Assembly (NCBI GenBank): GCA_000967895.1
Contig: FO203512.1
Span: 2,379,350 to 2,443,349 of the forward strand
Source: Oleispira antarctica RB-8
GTDB taxonomy: Bacteria > Pseudomonadota > Gammaproteobacteria > Pseudomonadales > Oceanobacteraceae
Reading direction: 5' to 3'
Length of the DNA: 64,000 bases
Part shown: piece after piece, positions 28,335-35,234 of the stretch
Numbering within the stretch: position 1 is the stretch's first letter
Layout of the letters: each line of letters starts with the position of its first letter
Program-made: the position numbers and the translations under genes
The notes under the pieces: generated by a model
The model's input: the letters and a program-made list of their open reading frames with translations, nothing else
Database searches by the model: none
What the model was told of the DNA's origin: nothing

Positions 28335-29207
28335 TTAACGATAAAAGGTAAAAATTTCCTTGCCTATCCCCGCAATTGCTTTATTTCGTTCATCAAAAGA
28401 TGCATCAGTCTGTGTTAGATAAATACTGATAATAAGAGGCGTACGTTTACCTGACCAAACAACCGCTGTAATTCCTCTTGAACCATAACCTCCTGCGCCT
28501 GAGCGGTCAGCAATCGACCAGTCATTTGGAAGTGATGAACGCAATAAACTATCTGATACTTTATTGTCCATCATCCACATCTTAAGCTGGTTTTTAGAGG
28601 ATTCTGATAACGCATTTCCAAACAGTAGTTCGTGCAAACTTTTTACAATTGCATTCGGTGTGGTTGTATCTCTTACATCTCCATCAATCGCTTCATTTAA
28701 ATATGGTTCAATTCGATCTAGACGAGTCACTTCGTCACCAATAGATCGCATAAACTTAGTTAAAGCGCTTGGTCCATTGATGCCATCAAGTACTATATTA
28801 GCAGCGGTATTGTCGCTCATAATCATTGCTGCAGAACACGCTTGCTTTAGAGAAAAACTCTCACCAACATGTTTTTTTGTTACAGGTGACCAAGTGATTA
28901 GAGAGCTATCCTTTATAACTACAGACGAATCAAAAGACTGATCACCATTATCTACATCGGAAAGCAATTTCGCACATGCTAGAGTTTTAAACGTACTCAT
29001 TAACGGAAAACGTACATCACCATCGTAGTCCCAAAGTTGTTTACTGCTAACGTCATAAACTGATACTCCAACACGAGCACTTAACTCACTTTCAACTTGT
29101 TTTATTTTCTCAATAATAGGGTTGGCATTTGCGTAAGAAGTAAAAGAAATATTTAACACTAAAATAAATGCACAAACCACATTCTTTGAATGACACTGGA
29201 AGTTCAT
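28335..29207 (-). CDS. Class A beta-lactamase, CARB/RTG-like
   Basis: 290 residues with a signal peptide (cleavage near SYANA, residue 28), so periplasmic; hydrolyses penicillins. All class A motifs are present: S71-T-F-K74, S131-D-N, the omega-loop E167-x-x-L-N171, and R235-S-G in place of the usual KTG. R at Ambler 234 is the hallmark of carbenicillin-hydrolysing CARB/PSE and RTG enzymes, as are the surrounding ADRSGAGG and RLDRIEP segments. C78 and C124 match the class A disulfide pair. The gene forms a cassette between attC D and C. Spectrum and subfamily need comparison. Confidence 0.93.
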   Translation of the reverse strand: MNFQCHSKNVVCAFILVLNISFTSYANANPIIEKIKQVESELSARVGVSVYDVSSKQLWDYDGDVRFPLMSTFKTLACAKLLSDVDNGDQSFDSSVVIKDSSLITWSPVTKKHVGESFSLKQACSAAMIMSDNTAANIVLDGINGPSALTKFMRSIGDEVTRLDRIEPYLNEAIDGDVRDTTTPNAIVKSLHELLFGNALSESSKNQLKMWMMDNKVSDSLLRSSLPNDWSIADRSGAGGYGSRGITAVVWSGKRTPLIISIYLTQTDASFDERNKAIAGIGKEIFTFYR

Positions 29208-29285
29208 ATTTTAAACTGACTCTTAGAATATAAGTAAAAACAAGTTTAACATTGAAATACTTGCCTGTTTAATATCAACCTAGAG

Positions 29286-29358
29286 GGCTAACGCCAATAT
29301 TGTGGGGCGCTGAAAGCGTCCCAGTCCCGAAGGGACGTTCACCAATGTCTTGTTAAAT
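29286..29358 (-). repeat. attC site D
   Basis: 73 bp bounded by GGCTAAC (29286-29292) and GTTAAAT (29352-29358), with inner arms GGGGCGCTGAAAGCGTCCCAG nearly the same as site B in its first 18 bases (shown here as two short arms GGGGCGCTG and AAAGCGTCC). Separates the 215-aa cassette from the beta-lactamase cassette. Confidence 0.82.
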
Positions 29359-29467
29359 TCTCTCTTCTGCACATAATAGACTCCCTAATCAGCTTCCCTC
29401 ACTACTGGATATAATTACCAAAATTGTTAAAACTCATACTATAGCCAAGAATGAAATTTTTATGCTA

Positions 29468-30115
29468 TCAGCAACCGCTTGCAGGCAAATGAAAAATTCT
29501 ATTAAGGTATTCGTCCTTTAATTCGTAACCGAATTTATACTCTCCGTTCCCAAACCCATATAGGTCTGGAAGAAACTTCACTTTATCTGGAATTCTATCT
29601 CTTAGTATTTTGAATTCTTCATCAGATACTGTTGGTATTTTATGCTCACAACCAACCTTTAAAGAGTGTATCTCCACAACCTCACCTAAAGAATCATATT
29701 TATCCTGGAGGATAATTTCTTTATGCCTCTTAAAATCAAAAGACACATTCTCTCCACGAACACCTTTAATCTTTGGAGTGTGAGAAATATCTATCTTCAC
29801 AAACTTAGATTTTCTTAATAAAATATTTGGGTATTTCGATTTTGCTTCTACTGGGTTAAGTTCTAAAGAAAGTTGCTGTTCAACAGATAGCCCGGCTATT
29901 TTTTTATTTTCAATAGGGTCTCTTGAATACACATCTGCATGCATTGCTCTTGATAAGCTCCACCACCTAGTAAAATATTCATTTCTTGTGATTGTGTTAC
30001 TCGATCTATCTTTGAAAGATATGTCAATAATTGCATAAGTTTCGCAAGAACAATCTGCATAGCTATCAAACGAAAGTACCAGTAACAATATCGTAAGTAT
30101 TTTAGTCGTGTTCAT
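29468..30115 (-). CDS. Cassette-encoded exported protein (215 aa)
   Basis: Unrecognised. Signal peptide MNTTKILTILLLVLSFDSYA followed by a CSC motif, so probably periplasmic or exported. Start ATG 30115 with AGGA 6 nt upstream; a TTG two codons earlier is poorer. Four further cysteine-containing positions, including the C-terminal ASGC, could form disulfides. Its leader is interrupted upstream by the group II intron, so expression may depend on splicing or on a promoter inside the intron. Confidence 0.7.
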   Translation of the reverse strand: MNTTKILTILLLVLSFDSYADCSCETYAIIDISFKDRSSNTITRNEYFTRWWSLSRAMHADVYSRDPIENKKIAGLSVEQQLSLELNPVEAKSKYPNILLRKSKFVKIDISHTPKIKGVRGENVSFDFKRHKEIILQDKYDSLGEVVEIHSLKVGCEHKIPTVSDEEFKILRDRIPDKVKFLPDLYGFGNGEYKFGYELKDEYLNRIFHLPASGC

Positions 30116-30138
30116 TTTCAATCCTAAAAATTGTCATG

Positions 30139-32095
30139 GTAGAACGGCCAGTTACCTGAACCGCCCCCACACAGATCCGGACGTGCGGAACTACCGCATC
30201 CGGCTCCTCAGCTATATATTCGCTCGTGTAATTCACAAGTCCCTTCTCCATCTGCTCAGTACCAATCAACCGGAATCGACCGTTTACTAACTTTCAATGG
30301 CTCAATTTTAAAATATCCTAACATATCCGTGAAGCTACTCCAGTTATAACTTCTGCGCTGACTTCGTCGGTTTAGCCACTTATACAAACTGCGTGAAACA
30401 TAGTGTGATAAGCGAGATAAACTACGACTATTGTCCGGCAATCCAAAGTAGTTCTGAAAACCCATAAGCTTGCGTTTAAGTATCGGCATTGTCTCTTTGA
30501 GTGGCCGTGAGCGATTGTATTTTATCCACTGATAAAATTCACTCATGGCTGCTTTCAATTTATTGGGTGCAGTATATCGCCGAACGATCGGCTTTCTATT
30601 TGCATCCAAGCTCCAATAAAACTCAAAGCCTAAAAATTGAAAGTTACGTTTACGACCAGGATGAAAACGACTGAATCGCTTCAGATGTGTTTTCTCTGGC
30701 GCAACGCTCAAGCCAAACTTATTCAAACGTTTAGGAAGCACACGATAAAAGTTATCGGCATCAATGCCATATTGAAAGGCGACAACAAAATCGTCCGCAT
30801 AGCGGATCAACATTGCTCTGCCTTTCATTCTGGGTTTTACGATCTTTTCAAACCATAAATCCAACGCATAATGCAGATAAATGTTTGCCAGTACTGGGCT
30901 GATCACACCACCTTGTGGTGTTCCAGATTCCGGTTTATTAAAGCAACCATCAGGAGATTTTATCCGTGCTTTCAACCACTGTTTAATCAAGCCTAAAAGT
31001 GATTTGTCGTCGATACGCTGTTCGAGCATTTTCATCAACCAGTCATGATTCATATTATCAAAGAAGCCTTTAATATCGGCTTCGACAATATATCCATAAC
31101 CTTTAAATTGAAGATTAAGTCTCAAACTGTGTATCGCTTTATGCGCACTTTTATTTGGACGATAACCATAACTGTTGGGCAGAAAGTCTTGTTCCCAGAT
31201 GTTTTGAAGTATCTGGCTTACGCCTTGCTGCACCAATTTGTCATCGACCGTTGGCAGGCCTAGTGGTCGTTGTTTACCATTCGCTTTAGGAATAAATACA
31301 CGTTTAATATCCGCCGCTCGGAAAGATTTATTTCTAAGCTGCTGAGTTAAACGCTGGATATTTTCAGGAAGTTTTGACTGGTATTTTGTAATGGTTATTC
31401 CATCAATACCCGTCTTTGCCTTTTTATTGAGTTGACCCCAGCTTTGATTCAGAAAATCAGCATCGAGCATTCCATAGAGATTTTGAAATCTGTGCTTGGG
31501 GTGGGTTCGTGCTTTAATTGCGATTGAAAGCAAGGTAGTTTTCATAGTGATTCCAGCCCGACATTGTCCGGACTATGTGTCTGTTGCTTTCATTATATAA
31601 CTGTCAGCCCCTTCGCCATGTAGACGGCTTTCCCGCCCCCAGACTACTATGAGCTGATCCGACTTCCGAGCAGCCTTCGTTCGTCTCACCATTAGGTTAA
31701 ACATCCCTACCTGATCCTTCAGGAGCACACTCGGATCTCTCAAGTTCCTGATGCATCTCTATATACATGCCACGACTTAATAACTCCGCTGACTCGCCAC
31801 AATCTAACCATTACGATTGCTTTGCATGGACTTCGATGGCGTTACAAACCTCGTCAATCAGAATTCACAATTCTCGGAGCGATAACAGCACTGCAGGATC
31901 ACGACAATCCCTATGGCCTATATATTTCTCTGTGTACGCTTCACCTGTTTTGTTCGCTTGCTGTATTTAATTTTAAGAAAAAAAAATTAAATACGGGAAA
32001 GTACTTTCGATCCACAAACTCCGCCACAGGCGCAACACTCGATACGGGTGATGGGTTAAATCTTACCCGACAGGGACTTGCACCCTGCAAGACAC
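30139..32095 (-). mobile_element. Group IIC (attC-type) intron
   Basis: About 1957 bp on the minus strand. The 5' end (near 32095) reads GTGTCTTGCAGGGTGCAAG, as in bacterial group IIC introns. The 3' part has a domain V stem (GAGCCGGATGCGG at about 30204, closing with CGCACGTCCGG) and a domain VI ending near TTCTAC at 30139. The maturase gene lies in domain IV, about 550 nt after the 5' end. Just before the 5' splice site is a hairpin (TCAAGC-AAA-GCTTGA) and, 18 nt further, the GTTAGAG box of attC E, the preferred kind of target. Ends are placed to within a few bases. Confidence 0.88.
30256..31545 (-). CDS. Group II intron reverse transcriptase/maturase
   Basis: 429 residues, complete. Reverse-transcriptase blocks include IKRVFIPKANGKQRPLGLPT, GTPQGGVISPVLANIYLHY and the catalytic YADD box (IRYADDFVVAF), followed by the maturase (X) domain with KLKAAMSEFYQWIKYNRSRP. 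There is no HNH endonuclease domain, which is usual for group IIC introns. It promotes splicing and retrohoming of the surrounding intron. Start ATG 31545. Confidence 0.95.
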   Translation of the reverse strand: MKTTLLSIAIKARTHPKHRFQNLYGMLDADFLNQSWGQLNKKAKTGIDGITITKYQSKLPENIQRLTQQLRNKSFRAADIKRVFIPKANGKQRPLGLPTVDDKLVQQGVSQILQNIWEQDFLPNSYGYRPNKSAHKAIHSLRLNLQFKGYGYIVEADIKGFFDNMNHDWLMKMLEQRIDDKSLLGLIKQWLKARIKSPDGCFNKPESGTPQGGVISPVLANIYLHYALDLWFEKIVKPRMKGRAMLIRYADDFVVAFQYGIDADNFYRVLPKRLNKFGLSVAPEKTHLKRFSRFHPGRKRNFQFLGFEFYWSLDANRKPIVRRYTAPNKLKAAMSEFYQWIKYNRSRPLKETMPILKRKLMGFQNYFGLPDNSRSLSRLSHYVSRSLYKWLNRRSQRRSYNWSSFTDMLGYFKIEPLKVSKRSIPVDWY

Positions 32096-32113
32096 ATCAA
32101 GCTTTGCTTGACG

Positions 32114-32212
32114 CTCTAACGCTTTTGTTGTGGGGCGGTGAAACGTAGCGAGGAACGAGTGAAGTGTAACCGTCCCAGCACCGTAGGTGCGTTCACCAAC
32201 TTATTGTTATGA
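32114..32212 (-). repeat. attC site E
   Basis: 99 bp bounded by CTCTAAC (32114-32120) and GTTATGA (32206-32212, contains the stop of the 189-aa gene). The interior combines the site B/D start (GCTTTTGTTGTGGGGCG) with the site A arms (TAGCGAGGAACGAG). Group II intron inserted 18 nt beyond it. Confidence 0.8.
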
Positions 32213-32776
32213 TTTCTTATCAGCAACTAGACGTGATGCAGCCCTAGTGAAAATATAAAGATTATCACCCTTTGAGTTGTAATCGTGTCGAAGCAAACCA
32301 TATTCCAGTAACGTTCTAAGATCATCTTCTACGAATCTTGGTTCAGATATTTCTAGGTTTCCACTTGTTTCTATGAACATATACTCTGGTCCATTCATCA
32401 TTTTTAGTTCAAGAACTTTTGTAGCCCCAGCTGCTTCAAATTGCTCTAATATATTCACTGCTTGTTCTGAAAGAGTGCTATCAGGATTAACTGCATTAGC
32501 TAAAACATCGAAACCGTCAACGGTACTTGCAAAAGCAGTTATTGCTGCATCTATTTTATCTAGTTTCTCTTTAAAAATTTTATGGTCTTGATTCAAAAGA
32601 GCCTTAATGTAGATTGTTGCATTAACATTTAACTCTAGCAGCCCTTTAATTTCCGTATGATTTGCATTGGCAAGCCACTCCATAAAATCATTAAATTCAA
32701 GTTGTGCTTGGCTTCCTTTCTCTGAACGATATTGGCCAAGTAGGCCAACAATGATTGCAAACGATTCAGCTATCAA
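32207..32776 (-). CDS. Cassette-encoded hypothetical protein (189 aa)
   Basis: Unrecognised soluble, acidic and mostly helical protein. It starts at TTG 32776, with GGAGAG 8 nt upstream. The central part has coiled-coil-like heptads (KEKLDKIDAAITAFASTVDG). The C-terminal part (DLRTLLEYGLLRHDYNSKGD then a YIFTRAASRLV strand) resembles a small winged-helix, which is only a shape impression. The stop lies in the attC E box. Confidence 0.65.
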   Translation of the reverse strand: MIAESFAIIVGLLGQYRSEKGSQAQLEFNDFMEWLANANHTEIKGLLELNVNATIYIKALLNQDHKIFKEKLDKIDAAITAFASTVDGFDVLANAVNPDSTLSEQAVNILEQFEAAGATKVLELKMMNGPEYMFIETSGNLEISEPRFVEDDLRTLLEYGLLRHDYNSKGDNLYIFTRAASRLVADKKS

Positions 32777-32800
32777 GACAGACTCTCCATTTTTTGTGAT

Positions 32801-32859
32801 TCATAACGCCTAAAGCATGGGCGCGGCTTCATCGCGTCCAATGCCTTTACTTGTTATGG
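32801..32859 (-). repeat. attC site F
   Basis: 59 bp bounded by TCATAAC (32801-32807) and GTTATGG (32853-32859), arms GCCTAAAGCATGGGCGCGG/CGCGTCCAATGCCTTTAC with a GCTTCATC loop. A classical short attC shape. Confidence 0.85.
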
Positions 32860-32861
32860 CT

Positions 32862-33332
32862 TTACGCCAATTTTTTAACGAAGAAGCCATGTACGTATTT
32901 CTTGTATATACCCTGCAAAATTAAATCGTAACTAGGATGATTAAACTCGTTTTCAGGTACTGCTATTAACTCTAGTAACAAGGCAACCTCAGAGATTGGT
33001 GAGGTCTCATGCTCTTTCAGGGCACCAATGATTTTCTTTGTTTGGGGCTGGCAGTGAAAGTCCTCTTCGTATTCCCCAATAATATCATCTAGGTCACAGA
33101 GAAGATAAATAACAGCCCCTTCTCTGATAAGAGCTTCATCAAGGTCTAAGTTCCTGCCGCTTCCTTCTCTTACTTCAAGGCCCAAAAAATCATACCCATT
33201 AAAGTCATTTTGATCGAGATAAACTGTTTGATCATTGGTAATGCCACCTTCATTAAGTAGATGGTAATAAAGCAATAGAACTGACGCCATTGCCTTGTTT
33301 CCAATTTCATAGTTTGTATTATCGATAATCAT
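32862..33332 (-). CDS. Cassette-encoded hypothetical protein (156 aa)
   Basis: Unrecognised, acidic, soluble, helical. A run of acidic residues near the middle (DLDDIIGEYEEDFHC) and a basic C-terminus (IYKKYVHGFFVKKLA). ATG 33332. No signal peptide. Its cassette lies between attC G and F; the stop is 2 bp from site F. Confidence 0.65.
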   Translation of the reverse strand: MIIDNTNYEIGNKAMASVLLLYYHLLNEGGITNDQTVYLDQNDFNGYDFLGLEVREGSGRNLDLDEALIREGAVIYLLCDLDDIIGEYEEDFHCQPQTKKIIGALKEHETSPISEVALLLELIAVPENEFNHPSYDLILQGIYKKYVHGFFVKKLA

Positions 33333-33348
33333 CGGAATAATCTATCGC

Positions 33349-33401
33349 CCATAACAGTGCGATAGAACGGTCCCTTCGGTCCGTATATTCGCTTTTTAGG
33401 C
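33349..33401 (-). repeat. attC site G
   Basis: 53 bp. The box next to the downstream cassette is CCATAAC on the plus strand (GTTATGG on the array strand). The other box reads TTTAGGC (33395-33401), so the array strand has GCCTAAA instead of GCCTAAC. The interior (AGTGCGATAGAACGG, then CTTCGG) is nearly identical to site H. The stop of the 210-aa gene is inside the mutated box. Confidence 0.75.
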
Positions 33402-34028
33402 ATAGTAATGCTCCACTAGTTTCTTGTAGTTGGCTCTAGCACAATCATAAGCGTGCAGCCCAGAAATTAAAGCAATTTTAAGTGGTGCTTCGCCAATTTT
33501 CACCCTTTCTGCTTGAAGCATATAAGAAAACTCATTCTCTTCTGTAAGATCACTATATGAGCAAAGCACACCTTCGAAATTTGGATGACAATATTCGGAA
33601 AGGTTTTCGTAATGCTTGCGAATACCAGGGTACAATTTTTCAAGTTTATCAATGGCACCCAAAATATTCACAGAATCAAATCCTGTTGTTGCATTCCTGC
33701 TACCCAATGCTGTTCGCTGAAGCTGGCCAGTCAGTTGATCAAGTGAATCATTATTTAAGGCTGATTCGATATACCTATTTAATGAAAATATAAGTGCTGC
33801 CGTTTCAAGGCAAGCTCTAACAGTTAGTAGAAATGGTATTAGCGACTGATGCCCATGAAGCATAACTGCCTCATCGCCCAAATTAACAAGACGATGTAAC
33901 AATGCATCTCGTATGGAGATAATTTTGAAAGGTACAGTTGAATGGAACCTTTTAATTTTTGGGTCGACTCCTTTAGGTAAGATTGACTTTATTTCCTCCA
34001 ATCTCAGGGACACGTCATCCATGTTCAT
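33396..34028 (-). CDS. Cassette-encoded hypothetical protein (210 aa)
   Basis: Unrecognised soluble helical protein. A basic patch near residue 25 is followed by the long helix IISIRDALLHRLVNLGDEAV, and later SEYCHPNFEGVL with a His/Glu pair. The overall helical layout is reminiscent of abortive-infection or HEPN-like proteins, but no diagnostic RxxxxH motif was found, so this is only an impression. ATG 34028 (M3 is an alternative). Own cassette between attC H and G. Confidence 0.65.
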   Translation of the reverse strand: MNMDDVSLRLEEIKSILPKGVDPKIKRFHSTVPFKIISIRDALLHRLVNLGDEAVMLHGHQSLIPFLLTVRACLETAALIFSLNRYIESALNNDSLDQLTGQLQRTALGSRNATTGFDSVNILGAIDKLEKLYPGIRKHYENLSEYCHPNFEGVLCSYSDLTEENEFSYMLQAERVKIGEAPLKIALISGLHAYDCARANYKKLVEHYYA

Positions 34029-34045
34029 ACTCGTTACCTATGTGT

Positions 34046-34098
34046 GCCTAACAGTGCGATAGAACGGACCCTTCGGTCCGTATATTCGCTTTTTATAG
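34046..34098 (-). repeat. attC site H (first in the array)
   Basis: 53 bp. GCCTAAC (34046-34052, GTTAGGC on the array strand, full consensus for the cleaved box). The opposite box is degenerate (TTTATAG, 34092-34098). Interior as site G except one base of the GGACC/GGTCC stem. The stop of the 146-aa gene lies inside. Confidence 0.78.
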
Positions 34099-34533
34099 CT
34101 CTCTATAATCTAAGCGGATCTTCAAAAGATCAGCTACTTCATTGAGATGCGTTGATATCTCAATGCAATTTGGCTGCCCAGGAGTTGATGCAGTATCTTT
34201 ATTCATCTCGTACCAGACAAAGTTTAAATTACGGCATCCTTCTAGCAATTTTTTTTCAGAAGGCAAGCCTAAGATAAAACCAAAAAAACGATAAAAAGGA
34301 ATCGCTTCTTTCTTAGCCATTACCTCTGAGATTACTATTCTGAGGTCGCGCTGTAATTCAGGATCAGCGTTTCCATTAGTTATTCTTGCATTGTATCGTA
34401 GAAAAAATCCGCTAATGCCACCCAAGGACTCTTTAAAAGAGACTATTGGTTCTAGTACTAGTTTCAATATGAATTGACTAACGACGAATACAGAAACACC
34501 CGCCATAACTGTTAAAAAAATAGAATCTTTCAA
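34093..34533 (-). CDS. Cassette-encoded membrane-anchored protein (146 aa), first in array
   Basis: Unrecognised. Starts at TTG 34533 with AGAGG 5 nt upstream. One N-terminal membrane segment (IFLTVMAGVSVFVVSQFILK) and a cytoplasmic helical domain (DPELQRDLRIVISEVMAKKE; a short RFFGFILGLPSEKK loop). No known domain. It is the first gene of the array in the direction of transcription, with no recognisable attI site before it. Confidence 0.65.
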   Translation of the reverse strand: MKDSIFLTVMAGVSVFVVSQFILKLVLEPIVSFKESLGGISGFFLRYNARITNGNADPELQRDLRIVISEVMAKKEAIPFYRFFGFILGLPSEKKLLEGCRNLNFVWYEMNKDTASTPGQPNCIEISTHLNEVADLLKIRLDYREL

Positions 34534-35234
34534 TATAACCTCTTTAAGCTATAACATTTTAATCATGCGCATGCGCGTTTGCACGGAAGTGTCTTTTTGA
34601 AACTTCACGGCAACTGATTGATTTAACTTGGTAATTCATGAAATCCATTTCCAAGCTCCAGATAAACGCGCATGCGCGTTTGCACAAATAACGAGGGTCT
34701 CGTTATGTCAGTGCTTATATTGATAATGCACTGATTTTGCTACATTTTCCTGAATTGTTCCAGTGCAAACGCGCAAGGTTACAAATATTTCCGTGCAAAT
34801 GTGCATTGAAACGACCCAGTATCAAAAATCAACTGTATGTATAGGCATAGTTCTAACTTGCTGATATTAGGCGCTACTGCTCATAGTAATTCTGGTTTCC
34901 ACTTTGGATTGTTTCGCCCAATTAATAGGGTTCGTTGCTACGATTTGGCCAGAATGGAAGCAAGTCATTCGTCATAAAAGTATCTGCTGGGGCGCAGCGC
35001 CCCTCCTGCTATTACAACGGAGTCTGTCTTTTGACGTAAACGACTATTTCAGCGACTTCGATTAAAAAAAGACAAACCTAAGATGACAGGCTTACGCCGA
35101 GCATGGCTATAAAATAAGATCTAGTGATTAGAAACTATGGACAACAGTCACTGTGAAGGCCGAATGGCCTCCAGCAAAGTGAGATGTTTTATTGATTTAA
35201 TGGCGCAGCGATTACGGGAAGATAAAACATTAAA
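34534..35234. other. 701-bp noncoding region upstream of the array
   Basis: No gene is seen. It holds the inverted-repeat element at 34571-34806. A GGGGCGC-A-GCGCCCC hairpin lies at 34989-35003, and a GAAGGCC/GGCCTCC hairpin at about 35155-35172 may serve the 3' end of cfa. No integrase fragment or attI could be read in any frame. Confidence 0.6.
34571..34806. repeat. 236-bp element with 18-bp terminal inverted repeats (MITE-like)
   Basis: The left end ATGCGCGTTTGCACGGAA (34571-34588) and the reverse complement of the right end (34806-34789, ATGCACATTTGCACGGAA) match at 16 of 18 bases. A second, internal pair of copies exists: GCGCATGCGCGTTTGCAC at 34668-34685 (direct to the left end, which extends to 34567) and an inverted GCGCGTTTGCAC at 34774-34763. 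The copy at 34664-34681 is itself an 18-bp perfect palindrome. No coding capacity. Confidence 0.7.

Larger units (their letters stand above)
27428..34533 (-). mobile_element. Integron cassette array without integrase (CALIN), eight attC-like sites
   Basis: Eight minus-strand open reading frames are each followed by an imperfect inverted repeat bounded by RYYYAAC/GTTRRRY-like boxes. Six of the eight genes have their stop codon inside the first box, as in gene cassettes. Order of transcription: 146-aa, 210-aa, 156-aa, 189-aa, [group II intron], 215-aa, beta-lactamase, 79-aa, 135-aa. No intI tyrosine recombinase and no attI are visible in the window, so the array is either a CALIN or separated from its integrase. 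The flanks are the chromosomal genes rsuA and cfa. Confidence 0.85.

Noticed and set aside
31767-32148. Plus-strand frames between the intron maturase and attC E
   Set aside because: They lie antisense to the structured 5' domains of the group II intron, and composition follows the RNA structure.
27428-34533. Clinical class 1 integron
   Set aside because: No intI1, attI1, sul1 or qacE-delta; the flanks are chromosomal genes and most cassettes are unknown.
34571-34806. CRISPR array
   Set aside because: Only four copies of the motif, two of them inverted, with unequal spacing; no cas genes.
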